A DNA stretch of 64,000 bases. Origin: Lethocerus indicus (Eukaryota > Arthropoda > Insecta > Hemiptera > Belostomatidae). Below are positions 1 through 11,800 of the stretch, piece by piece. Made by a program: the position numbers and the translations under genes. The notes below the pieces were generated by a model. That model made no database searches. It was not told the origin of the DNA and saw nothing but the letters and a program-made list of their open reading frames with translations. The stretch lies in contig JACDQD010000103.1 in assembly GCA_019843655.1 (NCBI GenBank), positions 868,001-932,000 of the forward strand, written 5' to 3'. Position 1 is the stretch's first letter; each line of letters begins with the position of its first letter.

Positions 1-1019
1 TTCCCCATCTAATGAACAGGCTCAGCCCAGTTTCAGAATATTAATTTAGATCTGTATGTGTTAAGGGTGGAATGTTTTAATTTAATTTGAATGTCCGGAT
101 GGATCTCAGAACTCAAAAAGTAGGCGAAATGTATACGTTTGCTCGTAAACCAAATCCGTCACATAACCGCGGGCTTGTTTCTGAACCAATAAACCGAAGA
201 TCTGGTCTGGGGCGGCGACATTATTAACATTTTAATACAGTTTGTGCGATTCTAATTAACATAGTCAAAAATTTCAAATCTGTTTATTCATGCCATCAGC
301 CCCAATCGTATTATTATACATTGAAATTTTAATGATATATTATTATACATTGAAATGATATCGTTTCAGTTTACTATTGTATAAACTGAACGACAATTCA
401 TACTACGTTGTACAACTGAACTTGACCCCTCAGTAGTGTGTATCAAACATGTATAGTATGTTTCATAGTATGCATACCACATAGAAGCCACGCACGGCAT
501 ACCGTAATGGCACCGCTAGTAAACGGAATGCGTTTACTGTATCTACCCAGCCATTACTGATGATGCCGATTATATCCACTCGGTCTACATCAGAGTATAT
601 AATAATGACAAGGCTGGGAAAGAAAAACCCCAACTCTGGCTACTTTCCCATATAAGAATGTGAATAAGAATTATAAATATGTTAAGCAATATTAAAATTT
701 TTGCTCTCCAGTTAGTTCTGCAATATAGTTGCGTTGACAGTGGTTTTTTCAGTATAGCCGCCAAGATAGAAAACCTAAGGAGTTTTTAATGTTACGTTGT
801 AAACTGTCAATATAAACAGTATTAAAGTCTCCTCCAACCTTTTCAGGGTTTTTTAAAATCTTAGAATAATGTTTAATTCTATATATCAACTGGTAATGCA
901 CATTGGTGTATCATGAAAGCTAATCGGAGGGGATTCCACCCGGGGCAATTCAAAGGCTCCGTATAGTTAGCTAGCAGCTAACTGTTGTACGGCTAGACAA
1001 GTGAACAACAGCAATTCAT
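1..1019. other. AT-rich non-coding DNA
   Basis: No open frame worth reporting and no RNA gene seen. The only structured element is the 29-bp tandem duplication listed separately. Stops are frequent in all six frames. Confidence 0.6.
309..356. repeat. 29-bp tandem duplication
   Basis: A 19-base word, starting TATTATTATACATT and ending GAAAT, occurs exactly at 309-327 and again at 338-356. The period is 29 bases. The lack of mismatches suggests a recent local duplication in AT-rich DNA. Confidence 0.85.
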
Positions 1020-1290
1020 ATTGCGTTATCTGGGCTCATATTAGAGGGGGAGGGGGGCCGACCCCTTTACTTTAAGCCAGTGGCGGGGTGTATCAGTTGA
1101 AGGGGCTTAACTCGGCCCAGAGGGCTGGCTCCCCCAGCCAAGTTTACACTGGGCTTTAAGCGGCAAAGATAATTCCCATGGTGGTAGGCTTTGCTTTCAC
1201 CTACGGACTTAGACCTAGACCGGACTTTCTTCCCGCTCTTGACATATATATGGCCTCTAGGCCTGGAAAAAGAGCTACGTCTTATCAGCG
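1020..1290. other. GC-rich patch with hairpin
   Basis: G-runs and C-runs interrupt AT-rich DNA. At 1123-1139 the arms GGCTGG and CCAGCC pair around a five-base loop. No coding potential is convincing here. Confidence 0.5.
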
Positions 1291-3479
1291 AAAACAGCGA
1301 TTCTCGAATGTTCCTCTATTTTGCTCTATACGGGACAAAATATAGTGGTAGTAGAAATAAACAAAGAATATCCAACATTTATTTCGGACGAATACAAATT
1401 TCAACTTTTGTCTCTTTAATACTCCGCTAAGTGAGTGGATCATTTGTCCTCCAAATATTATTTAGATGCAATTATGTAGATAATATGTCGACCGATTTGT
1501 AGATAAAATAAATAACTACTCGAACTTCAACTTTGGTTTGTTGAGGACATGCACACAGGAACTCTCACACGTTTTAGTTTTTCAGGAAAATGTATTTCCT
1601 ATATAGACTGATTCCTATAAAAAATATCATATTTGATTAAAGCAAAATGAAAATCTTTACTATTGACTCAGTGATTTTATTTGATTTTTAACCGCTATAT
1701 TTTTTAAATGTTTACCATAGTATTCAAATAGTGCCTACACGAATGCTTTCTTACAGTTTTATTTTCTGAGGCGACCCCAAGAGGTTAGCGGGGAGTTATT
1801 TTGCGAGCTAGATAATCCGGATAGGAGGGGCGACTCCACCGAGCTTCCCGGGAGATAGGGCCGCCTACAACTCCAATTTATGCGTCCGTATCGGTGATCC
1901 ATATTTTTGAGTGCGCCACTCTCATATCTCCTAGAGCCTTGTCCCCTTTCTATTTGGGCTGGAGCGTGTCCCTTGAAACCGAACCGGTGTTTGTGTAGTG
2001 AAAATTTTCCGAACAGCAAATTTTTCAAGTCTACGACACGTTGAAACGAGGTGTAGGTATATTGCTAGGGCAATAAGAAATAATATTATAACATAATCAA
2101 TTATAAATACAGGAAGGGATGCAATTTCTCTTATTATAGAGTTATTTATTATAGGGCCGAAAAGAGTACTCAATTTATTATTCCTGTAATAGAGATAGTA
2201 ATACAGATGGTAATTGGATTACCATAGTGAGCAGGAGATGTTGTGTCAATTTTGTTTCCGACAGTTCTCATTCGCCGATATCGAAGTTAGATTATTCCAA
2301 GATTCGTTTCTCTCGCGCCCATCAAAATCGAGTTGAGAATTTTTAACTGGTTGAAAGGGCAATTAAAAGTTTATTATGGGATTTTTAATCCCTTAAGAGA
2401 AAACGGGAGAGCATTAATTAGTTTATTTCTCGACATTAGAGGCAGGTAATGCCTCGAAGCGGGGTGGCGATGGCTGAATTTTATAAATTGAACAACCGCG
2501 GCCACTTAACTCGGCCGCCCTCCAAGGCGGGCCCCTCCTCCAGAGAGGGGCGGTTCCTACTTAATCCCTTCTCATCATCCTTTACCCCTATCGTTTTCCC
2601 AAACCGTGGCTTTCCCCTTAGTCGTAATGAGATGAAAGGGTAAATTACCCTGAGGCTAATACACTTCTCAACACTTCTGTTTAGCTTTGACTTATTCAAT
2701 CTGCGAATGAAGAAAAAGTCATAATTTAACTTGTGTATTCACAGACTATAATGATCTAGAATCGGTGTCGTACCTCCGACATTAAGTTTAAAGTTGTACC
2801 TCATTCAAAAACCTTTGATCAATGTACACATTATATGTTACTAAGAGGGGCTTAGTACCTTCAAGATAATTAGCGAACCAGCTCCCGTAAATTCGGCTCT
2901 GGGCCTATTCAAAAATTCAATGGCCCAATAATTGGAACTCTACCAATAAGCATCTTACCCAGTTAGATGTTTTTGAGCTGAAGGTATTAAGTATATATCC
3001 GGACCGGACCGGTATTTAAAATGTTGACGGTCAAATTTAAGTACATTTTGAATCGACGTTATCAAAATATTACTGCAGTAACAATACTTGGAGCATGTTG
3101 TGTATATTGTGTATTTACCTGCTACTGATTATCATTAATAATTATAAAATAAGTACTATACTCTAATATGATGAAAAATATTAATTTCAGTAAACATATT
3201 TCTTTCTTATTTGTATTATAAAAAATAACTATAAGTGTTGAATGGAAGCGTCCTCATCTGGAAGAAACAGTATTCTGAGAAATTAACGAACGAGTAATAT
3301 ACATATTATATAATAAATAATATAGCTATATCTAATAATATATTAAAATTAAGGTGTAAATCAGTTTCTTTGGATTAAAGAACTACACAATTATTTTGTA
3401 CAGGCCACCAATACTGGAATATCGATCGGTTCAATGTGTACACTTTTATCTCAGAGATAAAAAAAAGAACTAGAATAAG
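1291..3479. other. AT-rich non-coding DNA with a small GC patch
   Basis: Mostly AT-rich, with a GC-rich patch at about 2440-2650. A minus-strand frame at 1931-2173 would encode one hydrophobic stretch (VIILFLIALAIYLHLV), but it has no ATG start. Such a frame is expected by chance in this composition. Confidence 0.45.
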
Positions 3480-3730
3480 CCCCGCGCTCAACAGATGTGG
3501 AATTGCAGTGATTCAATAGGATATGCCGGCGATAATTAATTCGAGAGGGCGGGCGGTAACCGACATTGGACCTGGACCCCTTTCAAATTTCCGCTTTGGA
3601 CTAATGAGCTCAAACGTTCGTCTGTCGGCGTCCCGATCGAAATTCAATTTTCTTAATTGATTGCTCCTATTTATTTTAAAATGCAACCCACTCCGCGGCT
3701 CGTAAAGCCGCGGCAGAAATCCAATAACCT
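3480..3730. other. Mixed GC/AT block with hairpin
   Basis: GC-rich words alternate with homeodomain-like AATTAATT words. At 3693-3713 the arms CCGCGGCT and AGCCGCGG form a perfect 8-bp stem with loop CGTAA. The block could be a conserved non-coding element, but this cannot be tested from one sequence. Confidence 0.4.
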
Positions 3731-3993
3731 ATTTCAGTTCTAGTAACATTACGTAACAAAATTTCGTTCAACGTACATAATTGTGCAGTCGATCTACCAA
3801 AAGTTGTATACTGATAATTGAAACAGGTTAGTAGAGAATGCGTATTTGGAATCAGATCGACTTTAGCCCTATTACAATGCTAACGGCTAGCAGCCTTAAT
3901 GCAGAAATGGAGTGTGCGGGAATTCGCTAAATTAAATTTCGAATTAATTAATGAATGGTTAAAAAAGTAGGATATTATAAAATACGTAGCGAA

Positions 3994-4013
3994 TGTTCAC
4001 TTGCAAGTGAACA
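3994..4013. promoter_or_regulatory. 20-bp perfect palindrome with forkhead/NK-like half sites
   Basis: TGTTCACTTGCAAGTGAACA reads the same on both strands with no central gap. Each half carries GTGAACA, similar to forkhead sites, and CAAGTG, similar to NK-homeodomain and E-box sites. A binding role is inference; the palindrome itself is certain. It lies about 100 bp upstream of a CpG-rich patch. Confidence 0.4.
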
Positions 4014-4109
4014 CAGCTTCCAAATGGATAATCCATCAATCTTAGGTTGTGTTCTTCCCGAGCACTACCGTGGGGATTTATTAGCGCGTACATTTTCTCA
4101 ACTTTTTCT

Positions 4110-4460
4110 TCTATTCTAACGATGCCAAACGTTTCGCAGTCAGCCCGGCGGGAGGCGGCAGGGCAACTGGTCATGGGGCGGCAAAATGAGGGTCCGTGGG
4201 CGTCCGACACGCTTTAATTAACACGGGCCGGCCGAAAATATGAGCCGCGTGGGGCGGCGGGCGGGGGGCTTCACGGCCCGTGAAAAGGCCGTTGTTTCGA
4301 GGGCCCCGAGTTTCGGACTTGGGAATTTATACGCTGGAATTAACGCCTCGCTGCCGCCCCCGACGCCGCCCCCCGTCAAGCGCCGATATCGCCCACTACC
4401 CCTCCCCATAAACGAGTACAGAAGTGGTCGGTCTTTTAATTCCGAACGACTGCATCCCAT
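4110..4460. other. CpG-rich patch
   Basis: Line 4201-4260 alone has 10 CpG in 60 bases. GC-rich runs extend from about 4130 to 4410. Open frames on both strands here (4218-4460 minus, 4240-4506 plus) reflect the scarcity of AT-rich stop codons. A promoter-like role is possible given the palindrome upstream and the splice donor downstream. Confidence 0.5.
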
Positions 4461-4599
4461 TTACAAGTGTGCGATTTACGAAATCCTTATCGCGTATGGC
4501 GGATGACTGTTTATTAACCTCACGCATAACCACACACCGAAATGTGGGCGGGCCATTGTTTTTATTAAAGTCCCGAAGAGTTGTTTATAAATACAAATT

Positions 4600-4637
4600 A
4601 TGCCTGTGCGAGGAAAACTCGGCCTAAACAGGTAAGT
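4600..4637 (+). other. Candidate short first coding exon ending at a perfect splice donor
   Basis: An ATG at 4600 opens a frame (MPVRGKLGLN, then a split codon) that ends at CAG|GTAAGT, junction 4631/4632. This is the ideal metazoan 5' splice site. The ATG context is weak and a TATAA at 4586-4590 lies too close upstream to serve this ATG. A perfect donor alone is expected many times per strand in a window this size, so this is a lead rather than a gene call. Confidence 0.12.
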
Positions 4638-4639
4638 TT

Positions 4640-6480
4640 TTACGATAAAAGGCTGGCAGACAAATCACTCTCCAGGTTTCAGTTATGCGTTATCCGTGAA
4701 TAAGATATTACCTAATGTTTTAAGTAACATTTTAAACTGTGCCTTCTAAATGTTCATTCCACTATAAATAGTAAAGCGCTCACTAACGTAAAGAAACGAG
4801 CGATAGTTGCATGAAAAAAGTGAATATTAATACGTAATAATATCCAAAATGTGACAAACTGGTCGGCCTTTTTTCGCCATAATCTTTTTCCTATTAATTT
4901 AACGTTAACGACCGCATAAAAAGTCGGAACGGCGACATCAGAAAAGTTGGGCCTTATAACATTTAGCGAAACGACTCCGGTAATAATCCCCCCTCGGGCG
5001 GTGTAAAATTATGCTGATTAAATTGTCGCTTTACGAGGCAATCAAATGCCGGTCCGAGTTCCAAGGGACAGGAACGACAGTCGTAAAAACCTCGGCGTGT
5101 TAAAATGGGACCGCCGGGCAAATATGTTATGCCCGCCCGGCCTTCTCCGTTTTACGAGTGTTCGATGGACGTACCCGATCGGCTTCCTCGGCAATGGGGA
5201 TAACGCGAGGGGTTCGCCAACTTTACCCTAAGGAAATCCTAACGAAAACCCAAAAAGACAGAATGGTAACGGAAGCTAGAAATTACTGCTTAGGAAATTA
5301 TCTATAATAACATACAGAACTTGATGCAGAAGGGCGGGGTTCGGCAACAATTTTAAGAAAAATACAAAGACATGTATGTCTCTAATCACACCCTCTACAG
5401 TATAACAAATTTCTCTTCAGAATTGTTTAGTCCAAACCTTACTTCCTATATCTCGCTAAATCTTTATATGTTAAATGTTTAAAAAACTTTCAAGCCCATA
5501 ATTTTTGGTAACAGAAAATAGTATCTAGTGGAAGACAAATTTTGAAGTGAAGGTATGACACTTTAGAATTCCTGTCCTAATCAAATACTGCGCAATCGAT
5601 GAAAACAGTCCTTCTTTAGACCTCCTTATCGTCTCTGCGGAGCCCCAGCGCAGGAGACTATTTCCAAAACAAGGGTGGATTTGGGGTATGTCAGCCCTGC
5701 TATCGGGTTCATTACAGCGGCAGGGTCCCCGCCCGGCCCCATTACCGGCATCCCACTCAATTCAAACTCCTGTTCCGTCCCGGCACACCTCAACCCTCCG
5801 CCCTTGGAAATTTCGGCCGCAAATTTTCGACCTGACATCGCACGAACCCGTCCACGGAATCTGCCCACTGATTTCATCACCTTAGATTTCGGCAATGAAT
5901 TACGGAAGGATAAATTCTTCCTACTCCATCGAACGGGATGAGTAGCTCGCAGCGATTTTCATAATGTCTAACCATCGAATGATCTACTACTGCCCCTAGC
6001 ACACTGCTGTCGGAAAAAGTAGAGTATAGTCACCGCATTTCCTGATTTTAATCACAGTGTTTCGTAGGAATATTTTTACGAAGATTGAGGTTGAACTTCG
6101 GAATCATTAATTTTGCTGAGTTAGTGTTCTCGTAAAAGTTTTGATCTCAAATAACGTTTTACAGCAAACTGATCTGAATACGGCCGAATTTCCTTGCGCT
6201 TAAAATTCATAGCTTAATTCAATCACTATCCGCGCCTTTAATGGACTAATAGGGATGATTGGATGGGACGGGGCCAAATATTGGTCGAGACGTTGCCGCG
6301 TACTGGACGCCGCTGACGTATAATTAAATCATGCGATCGATGCCTCATTAGCGGGTCGCATTAACGGGCCTTATAAAGGATCTCATTCGTAGGCAACGAT
6401 TCTATGAATAGAACCATCCGAAGCTCAGTATAGCCCGGCCACGATAGGTAGGTGCGTAGCACTAAGTCCGATTGGTCCGC
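4640..6480. other. Alternating AT-rich DNA and GC patches
   Basis: GC/CpG-rich patches sit at about 5040-5230, 5630-5930 and 6230-6480, separated by AT-rich DNA. Short frames cross the patches on both strands at once, which is the mark of composition rather than coding. Nothing else was identified. Confidence 0.45.
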
Positions 6481-6800
6481 ACCATTGATGATTTCAATAC
6501 TTACCGGCAATATAATACAAAAAGAGTTATTAATATACATAAAGAAGAATTCGAATTGTATATAAATTACTATATTTCACAAAAAAACTCAAACCGCCCT
6601 CGTCAACGATAGCCACTAGCAGCCAACTTTATTTGAGTTGATACAAATATTCCTCCTCTTCAAAAACAATAAATAATTCAGCAAAATCTGTTACATTTAT
6701 TATTATTATTTTATTATATAAAAACCGATACTGTTATGGAAATTATTGATAAAAAAATCCCCCACCTACCTTCATCTTACCAATCCAAAGAGGACATAAT
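6481..6800. other. AT-rich stretch with TTA/TAT runs
   Basis: Low-complexity AT-rich DNA, including an imperfect (TTA)n-like run near 6690-6720. No gene seen. Confidence 0.5.
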
Positions 6801-6802
6801 AA

Positions 6803-7243
6803 CCATCGTATTATAAAACGATTTCAAAAGCATTTAATGCAGATAACGAACTAGGAGGAAACTTACTACAATTTGCTATATCAGCCTCGCTATTCCTGCA
6901 ACACCACATATATTTACGCGAATCTTCGTTAGAGACACTTTTCCGACTCGTCTCCGAGGAAAATATCATATTGGGGGTTGTGGAAAACCCTAATCCACTT
7001 GTCCGGAGATGGTGGATCGTTGGGAAAAAACGGTTGCTGCAAATTGTCTGACCCGTAACGTGTTCCCGTAATAGCGTCTCGGGCTCAAAAGGAACGCTCC
7101 TTGACGCCCACTGCTGTCGCCGTGTTTTTTCTGTTTCAGCGATCTTCCCCAAGCGAGGGATCCCATTTCGTAATAAGTCCGAAAGCGATCCCTCATTCAC
7201 CCTCCCAGTAAGCCTTAGCAAACCGAAATCGGGTACTGCGTAA
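6803..7243 (+). pseudogene. Frame of 147 codons broken by one TGA (possible coding remnant)
   Basis: The plus frame is open from 6803 to a TAA at 7241-7243 except for a single TGA at 7049-7051. The first 82 codons read as an ordinary mixed protein, for example NELGGNLLQFAISASLFLQ. There is no in-frame ATG at the start and no recognisable domain. The minus strand is also open over nearly the same span, so at most one strand can be coding and perhaps neither. The single in-frame stop would fit a decayed coding segment; this is inference. Confidence 0.12.
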
Positions 7244-7260
7244 TAAACACATAATCGCCT
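6811..7260 (-). CDS. Unassigned open frame, 149 codons, competing with the plus-strand frame
   Basis: The minus strand is open from just after a TAA at 7261-7263 to a TAA at 6811-6813. The predicted product is rich in Ser, Arg and Glu and has no transmembrane segment or motif I recognise. There is no ATG near the 5' end; an internal GTAAGT donor lies about 40 bp from the 3' end. It overlaps the plus frame at 6803-7243 almost entirely. The moderately GC-rich composition makes frames of this size plausible by chance. Confidence 0.1.
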   Translation of the reverse strand, partial: RRLCVYYAVPDFGLLRLTGRVNEGSLSDLLRNGIPRLGKIAETEKTRRQQWASRSVPFEPETLLREHVTGQTICSNRFFPTIHHLRTSGLGFSTTPNMIFSSETSRKSVSNEDSRKYMWCCRNSEADIANCSKFPPSSLSALNAFEIVL

Positions 7261-7384
7261 TTAACCTAATTATGATTTTCTTAATCTTAGCAAGTATCCT
7301 AACAAATATTTTACCACTATTAAATATGACTCCTCTGGTAATATCACATAATACTGAAATTATGTACTCTTTGTAACTTATCAC

Positions 7385-7480
7385 GCTGTTTCTTTGTTAC
7401 AGGTATGTTATCAGTATTATTGGGAGCTCTGTACTTTGTACTTCGAAAGAACATGCAGTTACATTATGGGCTGTAAGTAC
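7385..7480 (+). other. Acceptor-donor pair: candidate 70-nt exon or recursive-splice site
   Basis: The polypyrimidine tract CTGTTTCTTTGTTACAG ends at 7402 and is followed directly by GTATGT, so the AG|GT junction could act as both 3' and 5' splice site. A second donor, GTAAGT, begins at 7473. The 70 bases between (7403-7472) are open in all three frames; one, after a single leading base, reads GSSVLCTSKEHAVTLWA to its last codon. A strong 3' site with a donor 50-100 nt downstream is the arrangement described for recursive-splicing exons in long introns. The strand and host gene are unknown. Confidence 0.25.
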
Positions 7481-8724
7481 GTTGAAATATTATTATAAAA
7501 TATTTTATACAAACCGAACTTCCTGTATTCGTAGCTGCGAATACAGAATTGTTGTCATTTCGTTTCCTCTCCCGCGCATATGAAAGGAAATTTTCAGACT
7601 GTAAGTGGATATTTGAAGACGGGCTTGAGGCCCCTTGTGAGCCTCACTGGGTGGTTGGGAGGGGGGGGGTTACCCGAGTGCTTGTGGTCGCGTGAGACTC
7701 TTCCTTAATGGGCCTGTCGCCCTTCCACTTAACACGTCATGCACACATTTTCAACTTTTAACTCTGAGACTTCTTCACTCGTATTTATGTTTAAAAACAT
7801 TTAATTCATTTTAGCGTTCCGTTATCGTGTATCTTGGGTTGACATTTTTCTTTGCCCGTGACGCCCCGTCGATGCTATTATTGTATAATATTGTCAAGTT
7901 ATTATTATTTCCAGCTGCAATATCAAAATGAATCGAATTGAATTTACTTCATACTATGTTCACAGTCCGTAGCCATGAATACAGGCCGTAGTAATGAATA
8001 CAACATATATAAAAGTGTTCAGCATGAGAGTGTTCATTAATTTAACTGTGTTTAATGAATATTATTATTATATGAATGAGATTGAAAAAAATATCACTAC
8101 TTTATAATTTATAATTATATGCTTTATAATTTCATGGCCAATCGAACGAATGTTTAATCTCTCCTCGCTGGAATACCTGTTGTAAGCCAAATTTCTGCGC
8201 GGCTCTCATAATTATAAAACACAATGGTCGGTACGTGGGGTTGATGGAGTGTAGGGAATTTGATTAATTTTATCCTACGAATTATTCATTCTCCATTATA
8301 CCCGATTATAATGAGTTGCATTGACACTCCGCCCGACCTATTTACCCCCCCATGCCGTTCCCCGTACTGAATTTCGCCCCCGCCCCTATTGTTTGATTAC
8401 CGTACCCCTCTCCCGTCGCACGGTAATTGTTGCTTAAATCAGTTGCCCTGCTAGATAAATCTTAATTCAGTTTTAAGGGTCCCACGTTTCATGATTCCTC
8501 TTTTAAAATCACGTTTCATTAATTACAACCGAGTATTTAGAACAATTCTAATAGCGCTTTTTTTGTGAACTGTAAATTGCTTGTCTCTGGCAGCAATAGA
8601 AGAACATTAGAATGTTTCGATGAATTTTTTTAGAAAATAGTTTCGAACATACCGAGGGTCTTCTATAAGTAGTGGACGATCTGGATTCGTTTTACTCATA
8701 CGTGTGACTAAGGGTCCCAAGACC
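7481..8724. other. Non-coding DNA with a G9 tract and a GC patch
   Basis: A G9 run lies at 7661-7669. Another GC patch, rich in C-runs, covers about 8320-8420. The rest is AT-rich with many TTAAT words. No gene seen. Confidence 0.5.
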
Positions 8725-8741
8725 ATATATATATATATATA
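8725..8741. repeat. (AT)8.5 microsatellite
   Basis: Uninterrupted AT dinucleotides over 17 bases. Confidence 0.9.
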
Positions 8742-8754
8742 GGGAGCGTATTGC

Positions 8755-9250
8755 CGAACCGATGGCGGGGGTTGGATACCCCCGCGAGGTGGGACATAAA
8801 AAATACTTCGGCTTACAGGCATACGTCAGGAAGGTGTTGTTTGGGCGCGGGGGAGGGTGGCTGGGTGCTAAGCGGTTTGGAGAAGCGGGCGCCGGCTTAG
8901 GGCTACAAACAGAGTATTATAGCTGGGGATTTGTCCAAGATTTATGGTCGGGGCCGAGGGCGAGCCGCCGACGGTGTTCGGAATCAGAAGAGCAAACTTG
9001 TTAGGAAAAGCGCACTGCTGCTGCCCCGCCACCCAATTTATGGCCGCTCTGGGAATTAGAGCCCCCGCCCAGAGTAACTCTTTAACTCTAGCCCGTCCTA
9101 ACTGTACAACCGATGCGCCGCATTCCTCTTTCTCCCTTTTTTCGCTATAGATAATGTTTCTGGGGGGCGAAACTACCGTAATCCCGAACGGGGCTTCCAG
9201 GGCGAGAAGGACGAACCGGATATTAGGAAGTTCGCGGAGCCCCAACTTTC
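8755..9250. other. GC-rich, CpG-rich patch
   Basis: Dense G-runs and CpG over about 500 bp. Frames on both strands (8868-9245 minus, 8762-9004 and 8944-9150 plus) stay open together, which points to composition. A long minus frame here has no ATG at its 5' end and no motif. Confidence 0.45.
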
Positions 9251-10330
9251 ACGCGGGATCCTTCGTCGGGGACTGATGTGACTTTTACTCGAAGTTGTTC
9301 ATTTCAACCGAAGCTTAATTGAATACGGGTGTAGCTTAATTTCGTAAAATTCCACGGTGAAAACTCTTCTTGACTTGCCCAAATTTTCGTTGTATAAAAA
9401 GATAAGATTCCCAGTAATCCCGGTATCCTCGTGCAGATAAAGTAGTCGCTTGGAAACATTAGGAACTCCGAGCTGGAGAACCCCAAGTTTTGAGAACTAA
9501 TAGCAAATCCGTCTTACCCTGAAGTGTCTGGACTTAATAAAGTTCTCGGGAGTTTTTCCTTAAAATCTGGAGTTTCTGTCATTATCCGGTTGCTCGGTAG
9601 AAACGCAGTTATTTTATCTCTTCTCGGGTTATCGGAGTAATTCCATCTTTTATTATACTGAACGCGGTACATAACAGAACGTATTTATCTCCCCAACGTC
9701 GGAAGTAAGTCGAGAAGAAAATATTGTCAAAAAATAGACAATATATAGACAAAATATTCAACAAGAATACAAAAGACATATCACGAATATAATAATGAAA
9801 AAATATATTCTTTCTATTCAACCGCTACTTTACCGAATATTGGCAACTACTCATCTGAAACCATAAATATCTTGCGAAGAGCTTGTGGAAAATAGAAATT
9901 ACAGTATCAGAATACTGTTTATACTTGTTTTTATCATAGCGTAAAGTAGCCATGTACTAGAACCAGTTTTATATAATATTGAAGCTGTTCTCCCCTTACA
10001 AAGTAGCACGGCGCACGGTATAGACTAAACCGATTGTATCATGAGTAATGCGGGTGGAGTATTAAGGGCGCCGTGTCGATTACTGATTATATTCTATATA
10101 ATTGCATTAAGCGTATTTTATTAAATGTATGATATTAATTGAACGGATTTAATACCACCCATTTAATTAATGCAATGGAATATTTTTTATATTAATAACA
10201 TTTTTTGTAAATGGTGTCACTTTATAATGAGTTGGATTTTGTTAACGCGATTGACATAGGGGCTTTGGAGATTTTAAGCACGAACAAACAACTGGGTTCA
10301 GACGTTCGGAAATTAAACTATATTGTTATT
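9251..10330. other. AT-rich non-coding DNA
   Basis: Frequent stops in every frame, short AT-rich words, no RNA or repeat seen. Confidence 0.5.
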
Positions 10331-10361
10331 TTATTATAGGTGGACAATTAAAAGCATACCA

Positions 10362-10790
10362 CTAAATGGAACAGGGCCGGCGCAATTCTGGAAGTATCGC
10401 CCGCCTCTGGCCCCCAATTACCCGCTTCATTTCGGAAATTCTCCGAATTCCGTAATATTCTAACCAACCGATAATTTCGTTTTGCGCAATGGACCAATAA
10501 GTTGTGTAACCGCGTAATCGGGTCCCTTTTGCGCTTGGATTGTGGGGGGGGGAGCGAGAGGGGAGTCCCTCCTTGTTGTTTATCAACAAAGCTCTGGGCT
10601 CGGCCCGGGAAACCGGTTTGAGCCCCAAAGGAAATATTGTTACAGCCGGAAATCGCGCCCCCTCTATTTCCCCACGGGATTTCCCTCTACCGGTCCGCGG
10701 CTTATAACCTCGGACCGAACAGATAATATAGAATGAGATTTGGGAAATGTTGAATAAGCTATCGCCTGTTTTTTCAACGGACACGATCAT
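10362..10790 (-). CDS. Unassigned open frame, 142 codons with ATG
   Basis: The frame starts at an ATG and ends in TAG. The product is basic, mixed and without a recognised domain; its C-terminal part includes IIGWLEYYGIRRISEMKR. The middle coincides with a GC-rich patch containing a G9 run on the plus strand (10544-10552), where stops are rare. A polypyrimidine-TAG|GT junction on the plus strand lies just beside it at about 10339. Most likely a chance frame. Confidence 0.1.
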   Translation of the reverse strand: MIVSVEKTGDSLFNISQISFYIICSVRGYKPRTGRGKSRGEIEGARFPAVTIFPLGLKPVSRAEPRALLINNKEGLPSRSPPHNPSAKGTRLRGYTTYWSIAQNEIIGWLEYYGIRRISEMKRVIGGQRRAILPELRRPCSI

Positions 10791-11540
10791 TGGAGTGAGC
10801 TACTATTTATCATCCGCCCGTACTGTGTCATAATCAAAGGGGTTGAAACGAACAAAAACCACCTCTCTATAAAATGTTATGTCTACTTCGTGTTTTATGA
10901 CAATAAATTCGTGAAAGTTCGCATTATTTATTGTTCTGTCTCCCATCACTTTTGCAGTCAGTTTTAAGAAGGAATTTATTGCTGACTTCTCAGATTAAAC
11001 GAAATTTATTAAAGTAACAAATTCAATCATTTTATTATTATGAGATATAATAGAAACTCCATACGGTAATACCTGTATAATATAGTAGGAATGGAAAACA
11101 ATGAGAGCTATTATTATTGTTATGATCTTCCACCCGCGATCGCTGATTTGATCTTGTATATATTGGTATGATCCTTATTATATTCAACTGATACGCGTAT
11201 CAAAGATATACTTGCGGAAGCTGGAACAATTTGTGTTCTGTATTTTATATTCCTTTCAACCGTGGGGTATCGAATATTTGTTGGACTCCAGTCGCATATT
11301 ATTTATATTTCAATTGGCCCTAAATGTATTTGATCTCCTTTCGCGAAATTCAATATTCGTTTAAATCCCTCTTTACGCATGCCCTCATATAATATGGATA
11401 CTCTTCTTTAAAACGGTGAAAATGTCCAGATACAGTGGGTGCACAGTGCGCTGAGAGTATTTTAGAGGCGGCGAGCGCATCAATCACCCTGCCGTCTTGA
11501 ATTACACATTACCAACACACAAACACGCCGATATATAAGC
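10791..11540. other. AT-rich non-coding DNA
   Basis: No gene or repeat supported. Several short ATTATTATT-like runs are present. Confidence 0.5.
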
Positions 11541-11800
11541 CCACGTGGGGGTGCACATACGCCGGCCCACCGTAGCTCCTCTTTTTTTTTACCAGGCGGT
11601 GGATTGTCCATATCATTTACCGGTCGGCGCGGGTGCCCGTCCCGGACGGGAAACCTCCCGGAAAAAGATTAATGATCTCCCTCCAAGAGTTCCCCCTCAA
11701 CGAGCGCAGGGGACCGGTGCTCCTCGATTTACTGCTTAACCGCTGAGGAACGGCTCCGATCATTCGGACTCCAACGCGTCTCGGTAGACACTTGTACAAA
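11540..11800. other. GC-rich patch with palindrome
   Basis: At 11636-11650 CCCGTCC and GGACGGG flank one central C, giving a 15-bp odd palindrome. The opposed open frames at 11545-11739 plus and 11617-11820 minus are compositional. Confidence 0.45.

Noticed and set aside
1931..2173. Small membrane protein
   Set aside because: One hydrophobic stretch only, no ATG start, and AT-rich DNA commonly gives Ile/Leu-rich frames.
8762..9245. Frames on both strands in the GC patch
   Set aside because: Several phases are open at once and the peptides look like translated GC-rich DNA.
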